A model generated the notes under the pieces. It did not search any database. It saw nothing but the letters and a program-made list of their open reading frames with translations, and was not told the origin of the DNA. Source: Archangium violaceum (GTDB lineage Bacteria > Myxococcota > Myxococcia > Myxococcales > Myxococcaceae). Taken from it: a stretch of DNA of 64,000 bases. This document shows positions 7,822-16,905 of the stretch, piece after piece. A program made the position numbers and the translations under genes. The stretch spans positions 868,001-932,000 of the forward strand of contig NZ_CP069338.1 in the NCBI RefSeq assembly GCF_016859125.1, read 5' to 3'. The stretch's first letter is position 1, and the number at the start of each line of letters is the position of its first letter.

Positions 7822-9519
7822 ATGTCACGCCGGCTGCTGATGATGTGCATGTCCCTGCTGTCTCTTGGGGGCCTCGTTCACTGTTCGAAGAGCCCGAAGG
7901 AGGGCGCCCAACCAGCCACAGCGACCGCGGCGGCCACGGCGGCTCCGAAGGCCACGGCGATGACGATCGCTCAGGAGCAGCAGGCCTCGTGGATCCGGAA
8001 CTTCAATCCCTTGCTCGCGTCGAACAGCTCGCGCTGGCCGACCCGCGCCGGCGTCTACGAGCCGTTGATGATCTTCAACACGCTCAAGGGCGAGCTCGTG
8101 CCCTGGCTGGCCACGAAGCACGAGTGGAGCGAGGATAACAAGAAGCTCACCCTGACCCTGCGCCCTGGCGTGAAGTGGTCGGATGGTCAGCCGTTCACGG
8201 CCAAGGACGTGGCCTTCACCTTCGGGCTCATGAAGCAGCACAAGGCCCTCGATATCTCGGCGGTGTGGACCTTCCTGGATTCGGTCCAGGCCAAGGATGA
8301 CGCGACGGTCGAGTTCACCATGACGCGCGCCTTCGTGCCCGGCCTCATCTATATCGTTCACCAGCCGATCGTTCCGGAGCACAAGTGGAAGGACGTGGCC
8401 GATCCGGTCATGTACAAGAACGAGACGCCCGTGGCGACGGGCCCCTTCACCGAGGTGAAGGTCTTCCAGAATCAGGTCTTCGAGCTCGGACGCAACCCGC
8501 ACTACTGGCAGCCGGGCAAGCCCGCCGTCGAGAGCATCCGCTTCCCGGCGTACCCGAGCAATGACCAGGCGAACCTCGCGCTGCTCACCGGTGAGCTGGA
8601 CTGGGCGGGCAGCTTCGTGCCCGACATCGACCGGGTCTTCGTCGCCAAGGACAAGGAGCACAACCACTACTGGTTCCCGCTCGTGGGCAATACGACGGTG
8701 CTCTACGTGAACACCACGAAGAAGCCCTTCAATGACGTCCGCGTGCGCAAGGCGCTCAGCATGGCGATCGACCGCGATCAGATCGTCAAGGTGGCGATGT
8801 ATGGCTACACGCGGCCCTCCGACGCGACGGCGCTCAGCGACACGCACGATCGCTGGCGCAACCCCCAGGCCGTCCAGGCGGGTGACTGGACGAAGCTCAA
8901 CATCGAGAAGGCCAACGCCATGCTCGACGAGGCCGGCTACAAGAAGGGCGCGGACGGCGTGCGCGTGGGACCGGACAAGAAGCCCCTGCGCTTCGACGTC
9001 AACGTCGTCACGGGCTGGACGGACTGGGTGCGCGCGGCGCAGATCATCACGCAGAACCTCAAGCAGGTGGGTGTCGACGCCGTCCTGAAGACCTACGACT
9101 TCAGCCCCTACTTCGAGCGCATCCAGAAGGGTGAGTTCGACGCGAGCATGGGGTGGACCTCGGAGGAGCCGTCGCCGTACTTCGTCTACCGCGACCTCAT
9201 GGGAACCGAGACGCTCAGGCCCATTGGTGAGGTGTCGGCCCGTAACTGGCACCGCTACGGGAGCAAGGAAGCCGACGCGCTCCTGCAGGCCTTCGAGGCC
9301 ACGAATGATCCCGAGGAGCAGAAGAAGATCGCCTATCAGATGCAGGACCTCTTCGTGAAGAACGCGCCGGTCATCCCCCTCTTCCCCGGTCCGTCCTGGG
9401 GCGAGTACAGTACGCGCCGCTTCACGAACTTCCCCAACAAAGACAATCCCTACGCGAAGCTGACGCCCAACACTCCTCCGGAGAACCTGCTCGTCCTGGT
9501 CGAAGTGAAGCCCAAGTGA
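7822..9519 (+). CDS. ABC importer substrate-binding lipoprotein (SBP_bac_5 family)
   Basis: Periplasmic solute receptor of the OppA/DppA type, about 565 residues. The N-terminus has a basic start, a hydrophobic stretch and a lipobox-like LVHC, then an Ala/Thr-rich linker before the mature domain. Family features include LTLTLRPGVKWSDGQPFTAKDVAF-type sequence near residue 115 and the YVNTTKKPFNDVRVRKALSMAID block in the middle. ATG 7822 starts the signal sequence; an upstream ATG at 7780 would add a basic leader and lacks support. It is first in a five-gene importer set followed by a GH3 glucosidase. Members of this family bind peptides but some bind cello- or other oligosaccharides; the neighbour favours a sugar (inference). 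Confidence 0.9.
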   Translation: MSRRLLMMCMSLLSLGGLVHCSKSPKEGAQPATATAAATAAPKATAMTIAQEQQASWIRNFNPLLASNSSRWPTRAGVYEPLMIFNTLKGELVPWLATKHEWSEDNKKLTLTLRPGVKWSDGQPFTAKDVAFTFGLMKQHKALDISAVWTFLDSVQAKDDATVEFTMTRAFVPGLIYIVHQPIVPEHKWKDVADPVMYKNETPVATGPFTEVKVFQNQVFELGRNPHYWQPGKPAVESIRFPAYPSNDQANLALLTGELDWAGSFVPDIDRVFVAKDKEHNHYWFPLVGNTTVLYVNTTKKPFNDVRVRKALSMAIDRDQIVKVAMYGYTRPSDATALSDTHDRWRNPQAVQAGDWTKLNIEKANAMLDEAGYKKGADGVRVGPDKKPLRFDVNVVTGWTDWVRAAQIITQNLKQVGVDAVLKTYDFSPYFERIQKGEFDASMGWTSEEPSPYFVYRDLMGTETLRPIGEVSARNWHRYGSKEADALLQAFEATNDPEEQKKIAYQMQDLFVKNAPVIPLFPGPSWGEYSTRRFTNFPNKDNPYAKLTPNTPPENLLVLVEVKPK

Positions 9520-9553
9520 CGACACCGCGTTAGAGAAAGGCTCACCCGGTCCC

Positions 9554-10531
9554 GTGCGACACATCCTGAGAAACCTGGGCTTGTACGCGTTCGCCGCGTG
9601 GGCCTCTCTGACGTTGAACTTCCTGATTCCACGCCTCATGCCGGGCGATCCCGCCTCGGCCATGTTCGCGCGCTTCGCGGGTCAGCTCCAACCGGAGGCC
9701 ATCGAGGCCCTGCGCCAGGCCTTCGGCTTCACGGACGAGCCCCTGCTCCAGCAGTACTTCACCTACGTGGGCCACCTGTTCCAGGGCGATCTCGGCCTCT
9801 CCGTCGCGTACTTCCCCGCGAAGGTGACGGACGTGATCGCCACGGGACTCGGCTGGACGCTCCTGCTCTCGGGCGTCGCGGTGATCATCGCCTTCGGGCT
9901 CGGTTCGCTCCTGGGCGTGATCGCCACGTGGAGGCGCGGCGGCTGGCTGGACTCGGTGCTGCCGCCGGTGCTCATCTTCCTGGGCGCGTTCCCCTACTTC
10001 TGGTTGGCGATGATGCTCCTCTACGTGCTCGGGCTCACGTTCGAGGCCTTCCCCATCCGCCATGCCTACAGCGACACGCTCGCGCCCGCCTTCAGTGCCG
10101 AGTTCATCCTCGACGTCCTCCAGCACATGGTGCTCCCGGCGACGGCGATCGTGATCGCCTCGCTCGGAGGCTGGATGCTCAACATGCGCAGCACCATGGT
10201 GGGCGTGCTGGCCGAGGACTACATCACCATGGCGAATGCCAAGGGCCTGTCCCAGAAGCGGATCATGTTCCACTACGCCGCTCGCAACGCGCTCCTGCCC
10301 AACGTCACGGGCTTTGGAATGGCGCTGGGGTTCGTCCTCTCCGGCTCGCTGCTGACGGAGATCGTCTTCTCGTACCCGGGACAGGGCTACCTGCTCATCC
10401 AGGCGGTACGCAACCAGGACTACGCGCTCATGCAGGGCATCTTCCTCACCATCACGCTGGCCGTGCTGGGCGCGAACCTGCTCGTGGACATCCTTTACGT
10501 GTGGCTCGATCCGCGGACGCGGGCGCGCTGA
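9554..10531 (+). CDS. ABC importer permease, DppB/OppB type
   Basis: Inner-membrane subunit with about six transmembrane helices. It starts at a GTG just downstream of the receptor gene. The N-terminus has the usual first helix and LMPGDPASAMF motif of this subunit. The cytoplasmic coupling (EAA-like) loop is visible near residue 225 (AEDYITMANAKGLSQKRI, then ARNALLPNVTGFG). Length (325 residues) is normal. It should pair with the next gene to form the pore for whatever the receptor delivers. Confidence 0.92.
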   Translation: MRHILRNLGLYAFAAWASLTLNFLIPRLMPGDPASAMFARFAGQLQPEAIEALRQAFGFTDEPLLQQYFTYVGHLFQGDLGLSVAYFPAKVTDVIATGLGWTLLLSGVAVIIAFGLGSLLGVIATWRRGGWLDSVLPPVLIFLGAFPYFWLAMMLLYVLGLTFEAFPIRHAYSDTLAPAFSAEFILDVLQHMVLPATAIVIASLGGWMLNMRSTMVGVLAEDYITMANAKGLSQKRIMFHYAARNALLPNVTGFGMALGFVLSGSLLTEIVFSYPGQGYLLIQAVRNQDYALMQGIFLTITLAVLGANLLVDILYVWLDPRTRAR

Positions 10532-10555
10532 CGGGTGGGAAGGAGGGAGCCTGGA

Positions 10556-11500
10556 ATGTCATCTGCGAATCAAGCAAGCAAGCAACGCTCGGGGTTCATC
10601 TGGCAGCTCCTCGAGAATCGTAAGGCGACGGTGGGGGTGGTGCTCATCCTCCTCTTCGTGCTGATGGGTCTCTTCGGACCGCTGCTCGTGTCGGTGGATC
10701 CCTCCGCCTTCGTGGGCCCGCCGCACCAGCCCCCCTCGTCCGAGTTCCTCCTCGGAACCACCGGGCAGGGACAGGACGTGCTCGCGCAGACGATCGCGGG
10801 GGCCCGCACGTCGCTCGCGGTGGGCTTCCTGACGGGCTTCGCCGTCATGGCGATTGGCGCGCTCGTCGGGATGACCGCCGGATTCTTCGGCGGTTGGGTC
10901 GACAGTGTCCTGTCGTTCTTCACGAACGTGTTCCTGATCATCCCCGGGCTGCCCATGGCCGTCGTGATCGCGGCCTACCTCCAGCCCGGTCCCGTCACCA
11001 TCGGGCTCGTGTTGGTCATCACCGGGTGGGCGTGGAACGCGCGGATGCTGCGCTCGCAGCTCCTGTCGCTCCGGGAGAAGGACTTCGTCATGGCCGCGAT
11101 CGTGAGTGGCGAGGGGCGCCTTCGCATCATCTTCCGGGAGATCCTCCCCAACATGACGTCGCTGCTGATGAGCGGCTTCATCTCGGCGACGGTCTACGCG
11201 ATTGGCGCGCAGGTGGGTCTCGAGTTCCTGGGGATCGGCGACGTCAGCACGGTCACGTGGGGCACGAACCTGTACTGGGCCTCGAACAACGCGGCCCTGC
11301 TGACGGGCGCGTGGTGGACCGTCGTTCCCACGGGCGTGTGCGTGGCGCTCGTCGGGTTCGCGCTCGTGCTCGTCAACTACGCGATCGACGAGATCACCAA
11401 CCCGCGGCTGCGGGCCGAGGCGACCTGGACGCGGGTCCTCAAGAGCCATGACCTGGAATCGGGGCTGTCGACGCCCGTGGTGAGGCCCAGTGGAAACTAA
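10556..11500 (+). CDS. ABC importer permease, DppC/OppC type
   Basis: Second membrane subunit of the importer. ATG 10556 follows GGAGCC by a few bases; the in-frame ATG at 10535 is less likely. A cytoplasmic N-terminus with FIWQLLENRKATVG leads into the first helix (VVLILLFVLMGLFGPLL), followed by the periplasmic FLLGTTGQGQDVLAQ segment typical of DppC-like proteins. The coupling loop lies around EKDFVMAAIVSGEGRLRI and FREILPN. Its last 11 bases overlap the start of the first ATPase gene, indicating translational coupling. Confidence 0.92.
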   Translation: MSSANQASKQRSGFIWQLLENRKATVGVVLILLFVLMGLFGPLLVSVDPSAFVGPPHQPPSSEFLLGTTGQGQDVLAQTIAGARTSLAVGFLTGFAVMAIGALVGMTAGFFGGWVDSVLSFFTNVFLIIPGLPMAVVIAAYLQPGPVTIGLVLVITGWAWNARMLRSQLLSLREKDFVMAAIVSGEGRLRIIFREILPNMTSLLMSGFISATVYAIGAQVGLEFLGIGDVSTVTWGTNLYWASNNAALLTGAWWTVVPTGVCVALVGFALVLVNYAIDEITNPRLRAEATWTRVLKSHDLESGLSTPVVRPSGN

Positions 11501-12461
11501 GCCCTCGACGTTGCTCTCAGTGCGTGACCTCCGGGTCGAATACCTGACGCCCACGGGTCCCGTGTGCGCCGTCGACGGCGTCTCGTTCGACATTGGCCGG
11601 GGCGAGGTGCTCGGCCTGGCCGGCGAGTCGGGCAGCGGGAAGTCGACCGTGGCGCAGGCCCTCCTGCGAATCCTCCGGCCTCCCGCGATCATCACGGGCG
11701 GGCAGGTGCTCTTCGAGGGCGAGGATATCCTGGCGATGAGCGAGGCGCGGCTGCGCGAGCTGCGCTGGCGCAAGGTGTCGCTCGTCTTCCAGAGCGCGAT
11801 GAACTCGCTCAACCCCATCCTCACGATCGGCGATCAGATCATCGACGCGATCGAAGCGCACCAGAAGGTGAAGCGCTCCGAGGCCATCGACCGGGCCGTC
11901 TACCTGCTGAAGCTCGTGGGTATCGACAGCTCGCGGCTCACGAGCTACCCGCACCAGCTCTCCGGAGGAATGAGGCAGCGCGTGGTGATCGCCATCGCGC
12001 TCGCGCTCGAGCCGCCACTGATGCTCATGGACGAGCCGACCACCGCGCTCGACGTCGTGGTGCAGAAGGAGATTTTGCATCAGGTCACGGAGCTCAAGGA
12101 CAAGCTCGGGTTCTCCATCCTGTTCATCACGCATGATCTCTCGCTGATCCTCGAGTTCTCCACGCGCATCGCGGTCCTCTACGCGGGCAAGCTCATGGAG
12201 ATGGCGCCCTCCCAGGAGCTCTTCCACGCGCCCCGGCACCCGTACACGAAGGGCCTGCTGGGCTCGGTCCCCTCGGTTCGGGGGCCGCGCAAGAAGCTCG
12301 TGGGCATCCCGGGCTCGCCCCCGGACATGCGAAAGCTGCCCGCGGGGTGCCGCTTCAACCCGCGCTGCCCGTCGGCGACGGACCGCTGCCGGATCGACGT
12401 GCCCGAGCTGCGCGTGCTGGGGCCCGATCACATCGAAGCCTGCCACCTGGAGTCCGCATGA
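11490..12461 (+). CDS. ABC importer ATPase, DppD/OppD type
   Basis: Nucleotide-binding subunit. Walker A GESGSGKST, Q-loop FQSAMNSLNP, signature LSGGMRQRV, Walker B LMLMDEPTTALD and switch FITHDLSL are all intact. The C-terminus has the oligopeptide-type extension with a Cys cluster (CRFNPRCPSATDRC) that in relatives binds an iron-sulfur cluster or metal. Start overlaps the preceding permease by 11 bp and its stop overlaps the next ATPase start as ATGA. Works as a heterodimer with the downstream gene product. Confidence 0.93.
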   Translation: METKPSTLLSVRDLRVEYLTPTGPVCAVDGVSFDIGRGEVLGLAGESGSGKSTVAQALLRILRPPAIITGGQVLFEGEDILAMSEARLRELRWRKVSLVFQSAMNSLNPILTIGDQIIDAIEAHQKVKRSEAIDRAVYLLKLVGIDSSRLTSYPHQLSGGMRQRVVIAIALALEPPLMLMDEPTTALDVVVQKEILHQVTELKDKLGFSILFITHDLSLILEFSTRIAVLYAGKLMEMAPSQELFHAPRHPYTKGLLGSVPSVRGPRKKLVGIPGSPPDMRKLPAGCRFNPRCPSATDRCRIDVPELRVLGPDHIEACHLESA

Positions 12462-13540
12462 GCACCGTCGACCGGCAGAGCCAGGCCATCCTCGAGGCCC
12501 AGGGCATTGGCAAGTACTTCCAGGTGGGAGGGGGCTTCAGGCCGAAGCGGCTGCGCGCCCTCAACGAGGTCTCCTTCGCCCTGGGGCAACGGCAGGTCGT
12601 CGCGCTCGTCGGCGAGTCGGGCAGCGGCAAGAGCACGATCGCGCGGCTGCTCGTGCGGCTGATGGAGCCGTCGTCCGGGAAGATCCTCTTCCGTGGCAGG
12701 GACATCCTCCAGGAGGAGCCCCGGCAGGCCTCGCTCGACTACCGGGCGCAGGTGCAGATGATCTTCCAGGATCCGTTCGGGTCGCTGAACCCGGTCCATA
12801 CGATTGGCGAGCACCTCGAGAGGCCTCTGCTCATCCACGGCAAGGCGAAAGGCGCCGGGGAGCTCAGGGACCGCGTGAACGAGCTGCTCGAGACCGTCGA
12901 CCTGAGGCCAGCGGCGGAGCTCGCGGCCCGCTATCCGCATCAGCTCTCGGGCGGGCAGCGACAGCGTGTGGCGATCGCACGGGCGCTGGCCCCCGGACCC
13001 TCCGTGATTCTCGCCGACGAGCCGATCTCCATGCTCGACGTGTCGATCCGCGTCGGCGTCCTGAACCTGATGGAGCGGCTCAAGGAGGAGCGGGGAATCT
13101 CGTATCTGTACATCACGCATGACATCGCGAGTGCGCGCTACTTCGCGGACCGGACGATGGTGATGTACGCGGGGCACATCGTGGAGGGCGCGCCGAGCGA
13201 GGAGCTGATGCAACGGCCCGCGCACCCCTATACGCAGCTGCTGCTCTCGGCGGTGCCGGATCCGAACGGCTCGATGCAGAGCGCGCTGAAGGCGAAGTCG
13301 GGTGCGCCCAAGCTGATCGATCCTCCGCCCGGCTGTCCGTTCGCCGACCGGTGCCCGAGTGTCATGGCGGTATGCCGCCAGGAGATGCCGGGCACGACGC
13401 AGCTGGAGCAGAATCGCTGGGTGCGGTGCCACCTGTTCGGCCAGGGCGCCACGCTCGGTACGGTGGGCTCGCAGGAGCAGAACGCCGCTGACCCGGTCAT
13501 CGCGAACGTCGCGGCGCGGCGTCTCGAAGAAGCACGCTGA
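12458..13540 (+). CDS. ABC importer ATPase, DppF/OppF type
   Basis: Second nucleotide-binding subunit. The ATG at 12458 overlaps the preceding stop (ATGA). Motifs: Walker A GESGSGKST, Q-loop FQDPFGSLNP, signature LSGGQRQRV, Walker B VILADEPISMLD, switch YITHDIAS. The Cys-bearing C-terminal tail (CPFADRCPSVMAVC) is present. After it come about 40 extra residues rich in A, V and Q, slightly longer than usual. The Walker B sequence has DEPISMLD rather than the more common DEPTSALD. It ends 118 bp before the GH3 gene, on the same strand, so the sugar hydrolase may belong to the same transcript. Confidence 0.93.
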   Translation: MSTVDRQSQAILEAQGIGKYFQVGGGFRPKRLRALNEVSFALGQRQVVALVGESGSGKSTIARLLVRLMEPSSGKILFRGRDILQEEPRQASLDYRAQVQMIFQDPFGSLNPVHTIGEHLERPLLIHGKAKGAGELRDRVNELLETVDLRPAAELAARYPHQLSGGQRQRVAIARALAPGPSVILADEPISMLDVSIRVGVLNLMERLKEERGISYLYITHDIASARYFADRTMVMYAGHIVEGAPSEELMQRPAHPYTQLLLSAVPDPNGSMQSALKAKSGAPKLIDPPPGCPFADRCPSVMAVCRQEMPGTTQLEQNRWVRCHLFGQGATLGTVGSQEQNAADPVIANVAARRLEEAR

Positions 13541-13658
13541 CTGGAAATCCCAAGCCCCTGAACCCGGCCGTGAACTTCCCGGCGGTGGCCCGGCTCCCGA
13601 GACATGGGAGCCGGGGCCCCTCCGCCATGCGCAGTGTCTCTCGACGAGGCCCCCAGAC

Positions 13659-15965
13659 ATGTCCGAACAATCCAAGACTCACAAGGCAAGAGCGCAGGAA
13701 CTGGTGTCGCAGATGACGCTGGAGGAGAAGGCCCTGCTCTTGTCTGGCAATGGCTCGTGGACGACCCACGGGCTCGAGCGGCTGGGCATCCCCTCCATCT
13801 TCATGACGGATGGTCCGCATGGACTCAGGAAGGCACTGGGGCCGAACATCGCGGAGAGCGTTCCCGCGACCTGTTTTCCCACGGCGTCCGCCCTGGCCTC
13901 GACCTGGAACACGGAGCTCATCAAGCAGGTGGGCGCCGCCATGGCCCGGGAATGCCAGGCCCATGACGTCCAGATACTGCTGGGGCCGGGCATCAACATG
14001 AAGCGCTCCCCCCTGGGCGGGCGCAACTTCGAGTACTTCTCCGAGGACCCCACCCTGGCCGGTCAGCTGGCGGCTTCCTACATCCAGGGAGTCCAGGGCG
14101 AGGGGGTGGGGACCTGCTTGAAGCACTTCGCGGTGAACAATCAGGAGTTCGAGCGGATGGTGAACAGCTCGAACCTGGATGAAAGGACCCTGCGCGAAAT
14201 CTACCTGCCAGCGTTCGAGATCGCGGTCACCCAGGCCCAGCCGTGGTCGATGATGTGCTCCTACAACAAGGTGAATGGTGTCTATGCCTCGGAGAACCAT
14301 CTCCTGCTCGAGGACATCCTCCGGGAGGAGTGGGGTTTCGAGGGGGCCGTGGTGTCGGATTGGGGCGCCGTCCACGATCGCGTGAAGGGCATCATGGCCG
14401 GGCTGAACCTGGAGATGCCCGGCAGCGGCGACGTGAATCGCAAGAAGATCCTCGAGGCCGTCAAGACGGGACTCCTGCCGGTGCAGCGCCTGGATGAGGT
14501 GGTGACCTCGCTGCTCGCCGTGGTCCTCAAGGCCGCGGAGGGCCGCAAGGCCGGTGTCACCTTCGACGTGGATCAGCACCATGCCCTGGCGAGGCAGGTG
14601 GCGGGTGAGAGCATCATCCTGCTGAAGAACGAGGACAACCTGCTGCCGCTGGACATCGGGGCGAAGAAGAAGCTCGCCGTGATTGGCGCCTTCGCCAAGG
14701 AGCCCCGCTACCAGGGCGCTGGAAGCTCGCAGGTGAATCCGACGCGCATCTCCAATGCGTATGACGAGCTGCTGGCGCTCGTGGGCGGGAGCGATCGCAT
14801 CCGGTACGCGAGCGGCTATGACATCGAGGGGGTCACCACCGCCCAGCTGCTCGAGGAAGCGCGGCAGCAGGCGAAGGACGCGGACGTGGCCATCATCTTC
14901 GCGGGCCTGCCGGACAGCCACGAGTCCGAGGGATTCGACCGCTCCACCCTGGACATGCCCGAGGGGCATAACCGGCTGATCGACGCGGTCAGCCAGGTGC
15001 AGCCCAACACGGTGGTGGTGTTGATGAACGGCTCCGCCATCACCATGCCCTGGGTGGGCCGGGTGAAGGCCATCCTGGAGGGCTGGCTGACGGGGCAGGC
15101 GGGCGGAGGAGCCATCGCCGACGTCCTGACCGGCAGGGTCAACCCCTCGGCGAAGCTGGCGGAGACCTTCCCGATGAGGTTGGAAGACACGCCGACCGCC
15201 ACCGAGTTCCCCGGACTGAATCAGCAGGCCCACTACGGCGAAGGCGTCTTCATCGGCTACCGGCACTACGACAAGAGGAACATCACGCCGCTGTTTCCGT
15301 TTGGCTTTGGCCTGAGCTACACCACCTTCGCCTACTCGGAGCTGACCTTCAGCGCGCCGTCCATCAAGGACACCGAGACGCTGACCGTCCAGCTGAAGGT
15401 CCGGAACACGGGGAAGGTGGCTGGAAAGGAGATCGTCCAGCTCTACGTCCGTGAGGACAGGCCCGTGGTCAGCCGTCCGGACAAGGAGCTCAAGGCCTTC
15501 ACCAAGGTGGCGCTCGAGCCCGGCGAGGAGAAGACGGTGAGCTTCACGCTGAAGCAGCGTGATTTCGCCTACTACAACACCGCCCTCCACCGGTGGGTCG
15601 TCAACCCTGGCAGGTTCGACATCCTGGTGGGTGGTTCATCCAGGGACCTGCCCCTGCGAAAGCATGTCCAGGTGGAGACGACCCAGGTGGCCGTCCCCAC
15701 GCTGACGCGCAACTCCATGGTGAAGGAGTTCAAGAACCACCCGAAGGGGATGGAGGCCTACCACCTGCTGAAGAACGTCATCATGGGAAGCTTCGAGGAG
15801 AAGCGTCACGTGAAGCGTACGCCGCAGGAGGAGTACGCCTGGAAGAAGGCGGAGATGTCGACGCTGGTGTTCGTCAACGACATGCCCGCCTACAAGCTGA
15901 TCAACTTCTCCGAGGGCAAGTTCACCGAGCAGATGCTGAACGACATCCTGGCGCGGGTTCAGTAA
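13659..15965 (+). CDS. GH3 beta-glucosidase, cytoplasmic
   Basis: Glycoside hydrolase family 3 enzyme of 768 residues that releases terminal glucose or similar sugars from beta-linked oligosaccharides. No signal peptide follows ATG 13659, so it should act in the cytoplasm. The N-terminal barrel shows DGPHGLR, the KHF substrate-binding motif (CLKHFAVNNQE) and the nucleophile in VVSDWG. The C-terminal sandwich includes GAGSSQVNP and a fibronectin-III-like domain introduced by FPFGFGLSYTTFAYS. A tail of about 100 residues (HVQVETTQVAVPTL onward, with KNVIMGSFEEK) extends beyond the usual end, as in some bacterial glucosidases. Placement after a complete importer suggests it cleaves the imported oligosaccharide. 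Confidence 0.92.
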   Translation: MSEQSKTHKARAQELVSQMTLEEKALLLSGNGSWTTHGLERLGIPSIFMTDGPHGLRKALGPNIAESVPATCFPTASALASTWNTELIKQVGAAMARECQAHDVQILLGPGINMKRSPLGGRNFEYFSEDPTLAGQLAASYIQGVQGEGVGTCLKHFAVNNQEFERMVNSSNLDERTLREIYLPAFEIAVTQAQPWSMMCSYNKVNGVYASENHLLLEDILREEWGFEGAVVSDWGAVHDRVKGIMAGLNLEMPGSGDVNRKKILEAVKTGLLPVQRLDEVVTSLLAVVLKAAEGRKAGVTFDVDQHHALARQVAGESIILLKNEDNLLPLDIGAKKKLAVIGAFAKEPRYQGAGSSQVNPTRISNAYDELLALVGGSDRIRYASGYDIEGVTTAQLLEEARQQAKDADVAIIFAGLPDSHESEGFDRSTLDMPEGHNRLIDAVSQVQPNTVVVLMNGSAITMPWVGRVKAILEGWLTGQAGGGAIADVLTGRVNPSAKLAETFPMRLEDTPTATEFPGLNQQAHYGEGVFIGYRHYDKRNITPLFPFGFGLSYTTFAYSELTFSAPSIKDTETLTVQLKVRNTGKVAGKEIVQLYVREDRPVVSRPDKELKAFTKVALEPGEEKTVSFTLKQRDFAYYNTALHRWVVNPGRFDILVGGSSRDLPLRKHVQVETTQVAVPTLTRNSMVKEFKNHPKGMEAYHLLKNVIMGSFEEKRHVKRTPQEEYAWKKAEMSTLVFVNDMPAYKLINFSEGKFTEQMLNDILARVQ

Positions 15966-15981
15966 CGGGGCACGCCTTGGA

Positions 15982-16009
15982 GCGGCGGGTTCGCTTCCCG
16001 CCGCTTCCA
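15982..16009 (+). terminator. GC hairpin after the GH3 gene, also tRNA-T-arm-like
   Basis: Perfect nine-base inverted repeat AGCGGCGGG / CCCGCCGCT with a short TTCG-containing loop, 16 bases after the glucosidase stop. No T-run follows, so it would be a weak intrinsic terminator. The same bases read as a tRNA T-arm plus acceptor 3' strand, and 26 bp here (15986-16011) match 39439-39464 with one mismatch; see findings. Confidence 0.5.
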
Positions 16010-16118
16010 ATAGAGGTTGCCCGCCGCCTTGAGTCAAACCCACTCCTAACAAGGATGCGTGGATCGCCTTAGGGGACCAAATCGGTTCTTGTCGGACCGA
16101 ATTTGACCAAATCCGGAG

Positions 16119-16621
16119 GCGTATAGGCGGATGGGGGCCGTGTTGAGGGAGAGGGCTGGAGCCGAGGGGTCGAGGAGGCCTGCAGACGGGTGCCATGAGG
16201 GCTGTGCGCCGGGCCGGTGGAGACGCGGTGCAGCCCCATTGGGCACACGCTGGCCCAGGTGGCCCCCCAGCGGGAGGCAGCAGGGGCGTGGGCGTCGGAC
16301 TGTGACAGGTTCTCCATAATGGCGCGCACTGCGTTGGGGGCCGTCAGGTACTCCAACACCCGGCTCCTGCCTCCACTCCAGGCACAGGTGAAGACATCCA
16401 AGACGAACGTCCTGCTCAGCAGCTTCGTCTGGTCCACTCGCCGCATCCGCTCCTTCTTCGGCTCCTTCCTGACCGCTGCCTCTGGTGCCACGCTCTCCCC
16501 CTCCTCAGCACTGCCCTCTGCACCGGCGCGGCGCTCGGCCTTGCTCGCTCCGGCAGCGGCCCTCCTCGACCCCTTTGCACCAGCCCGCCCCCTCAACACG
16601 GCCCCCATCCCTCCTATGCTC
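16119..16621. repeat. 60-bp imperfect inverted repeat around IS91 tail
   Basis: The plus-strand bases 16119-16178 match the reverse complement of 16562-16621 at roughly five positions in six, including an uninterrupted core GGATGGGGGCCGTGTTGAGG and a second run GGGGTCGAGGAGG. The two arms enclose about 383 bp containing the IS91 transposase tail. The arrangement could be the footprint of an inverted duplication or of a small non-autonomous element. Confidence 0.65.
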
Positions 16622-16905
16622 TCGTGCTGGTCGGGATCGAGCGCCCGGATCGAATCGCGCGCTCCGCCTCGGGCGATGAGGAGTTGCGCCTGGCTGTCGA
16701 TGAGCGGCTGAAGGAGCTCCTCCTTGATGATTCATATGCCCTCGAAGTGGAGGTGGCAGTTTGGCGCCTAAGCGAAGACGTCGTGGAACCTCGTGAGGTT
16801 TGTCCGAGGTGGAGGCACCAGGGACACCACACGCCGTAAAAGTTCAAGCCCGCTGAAGAAGAGCAGGTGCCTCGTGCCGTCCGGCAGCGGGCGTTCATGC
16901 GGGCC
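16214..16905 (-). pseudogene. IS91-family transposase remnant 1
   Basis: Two separated pieces of an IS91-type transposase C-terminal half. The first (about 16905 to 16785) reads GTRHLLFFSGLELL, VVSLVPPPRTNLTRFHDVFA and then hits a stop. The second (about 16560 to 16214) contains EPKKERMRRVDQTKLLSRTF, FTCAWSGGRSRVLEYLTAP and NAVRAIMENLSQ. IS91 relatives have a CxxCGGR zinc knuckle at this place; here it is CAWSGGR, so the second Cys is lost. Between the pieces is unrelated sequence. The catalytic HUH part is absent. The second piece lies inside a 60-bp imperfect inverted repeat (16119-16178 and 16562-16621). Confidence 0.75.

Noticed and set aside
13359-13658. Extended N-terminus for the GH3 gene
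   Set aside because: This part overlaps the OppF-type gene in another frame and is Arg/Pro-rich; GH3 similarity starts just after ATG 13659.
16624-16839. 71-codon plus-strand ORF between the two IS91 pieces
   Set aside because: GTG start without a ribosome-binding site, overlapping antisense the IS91 remnant; no family recognised.
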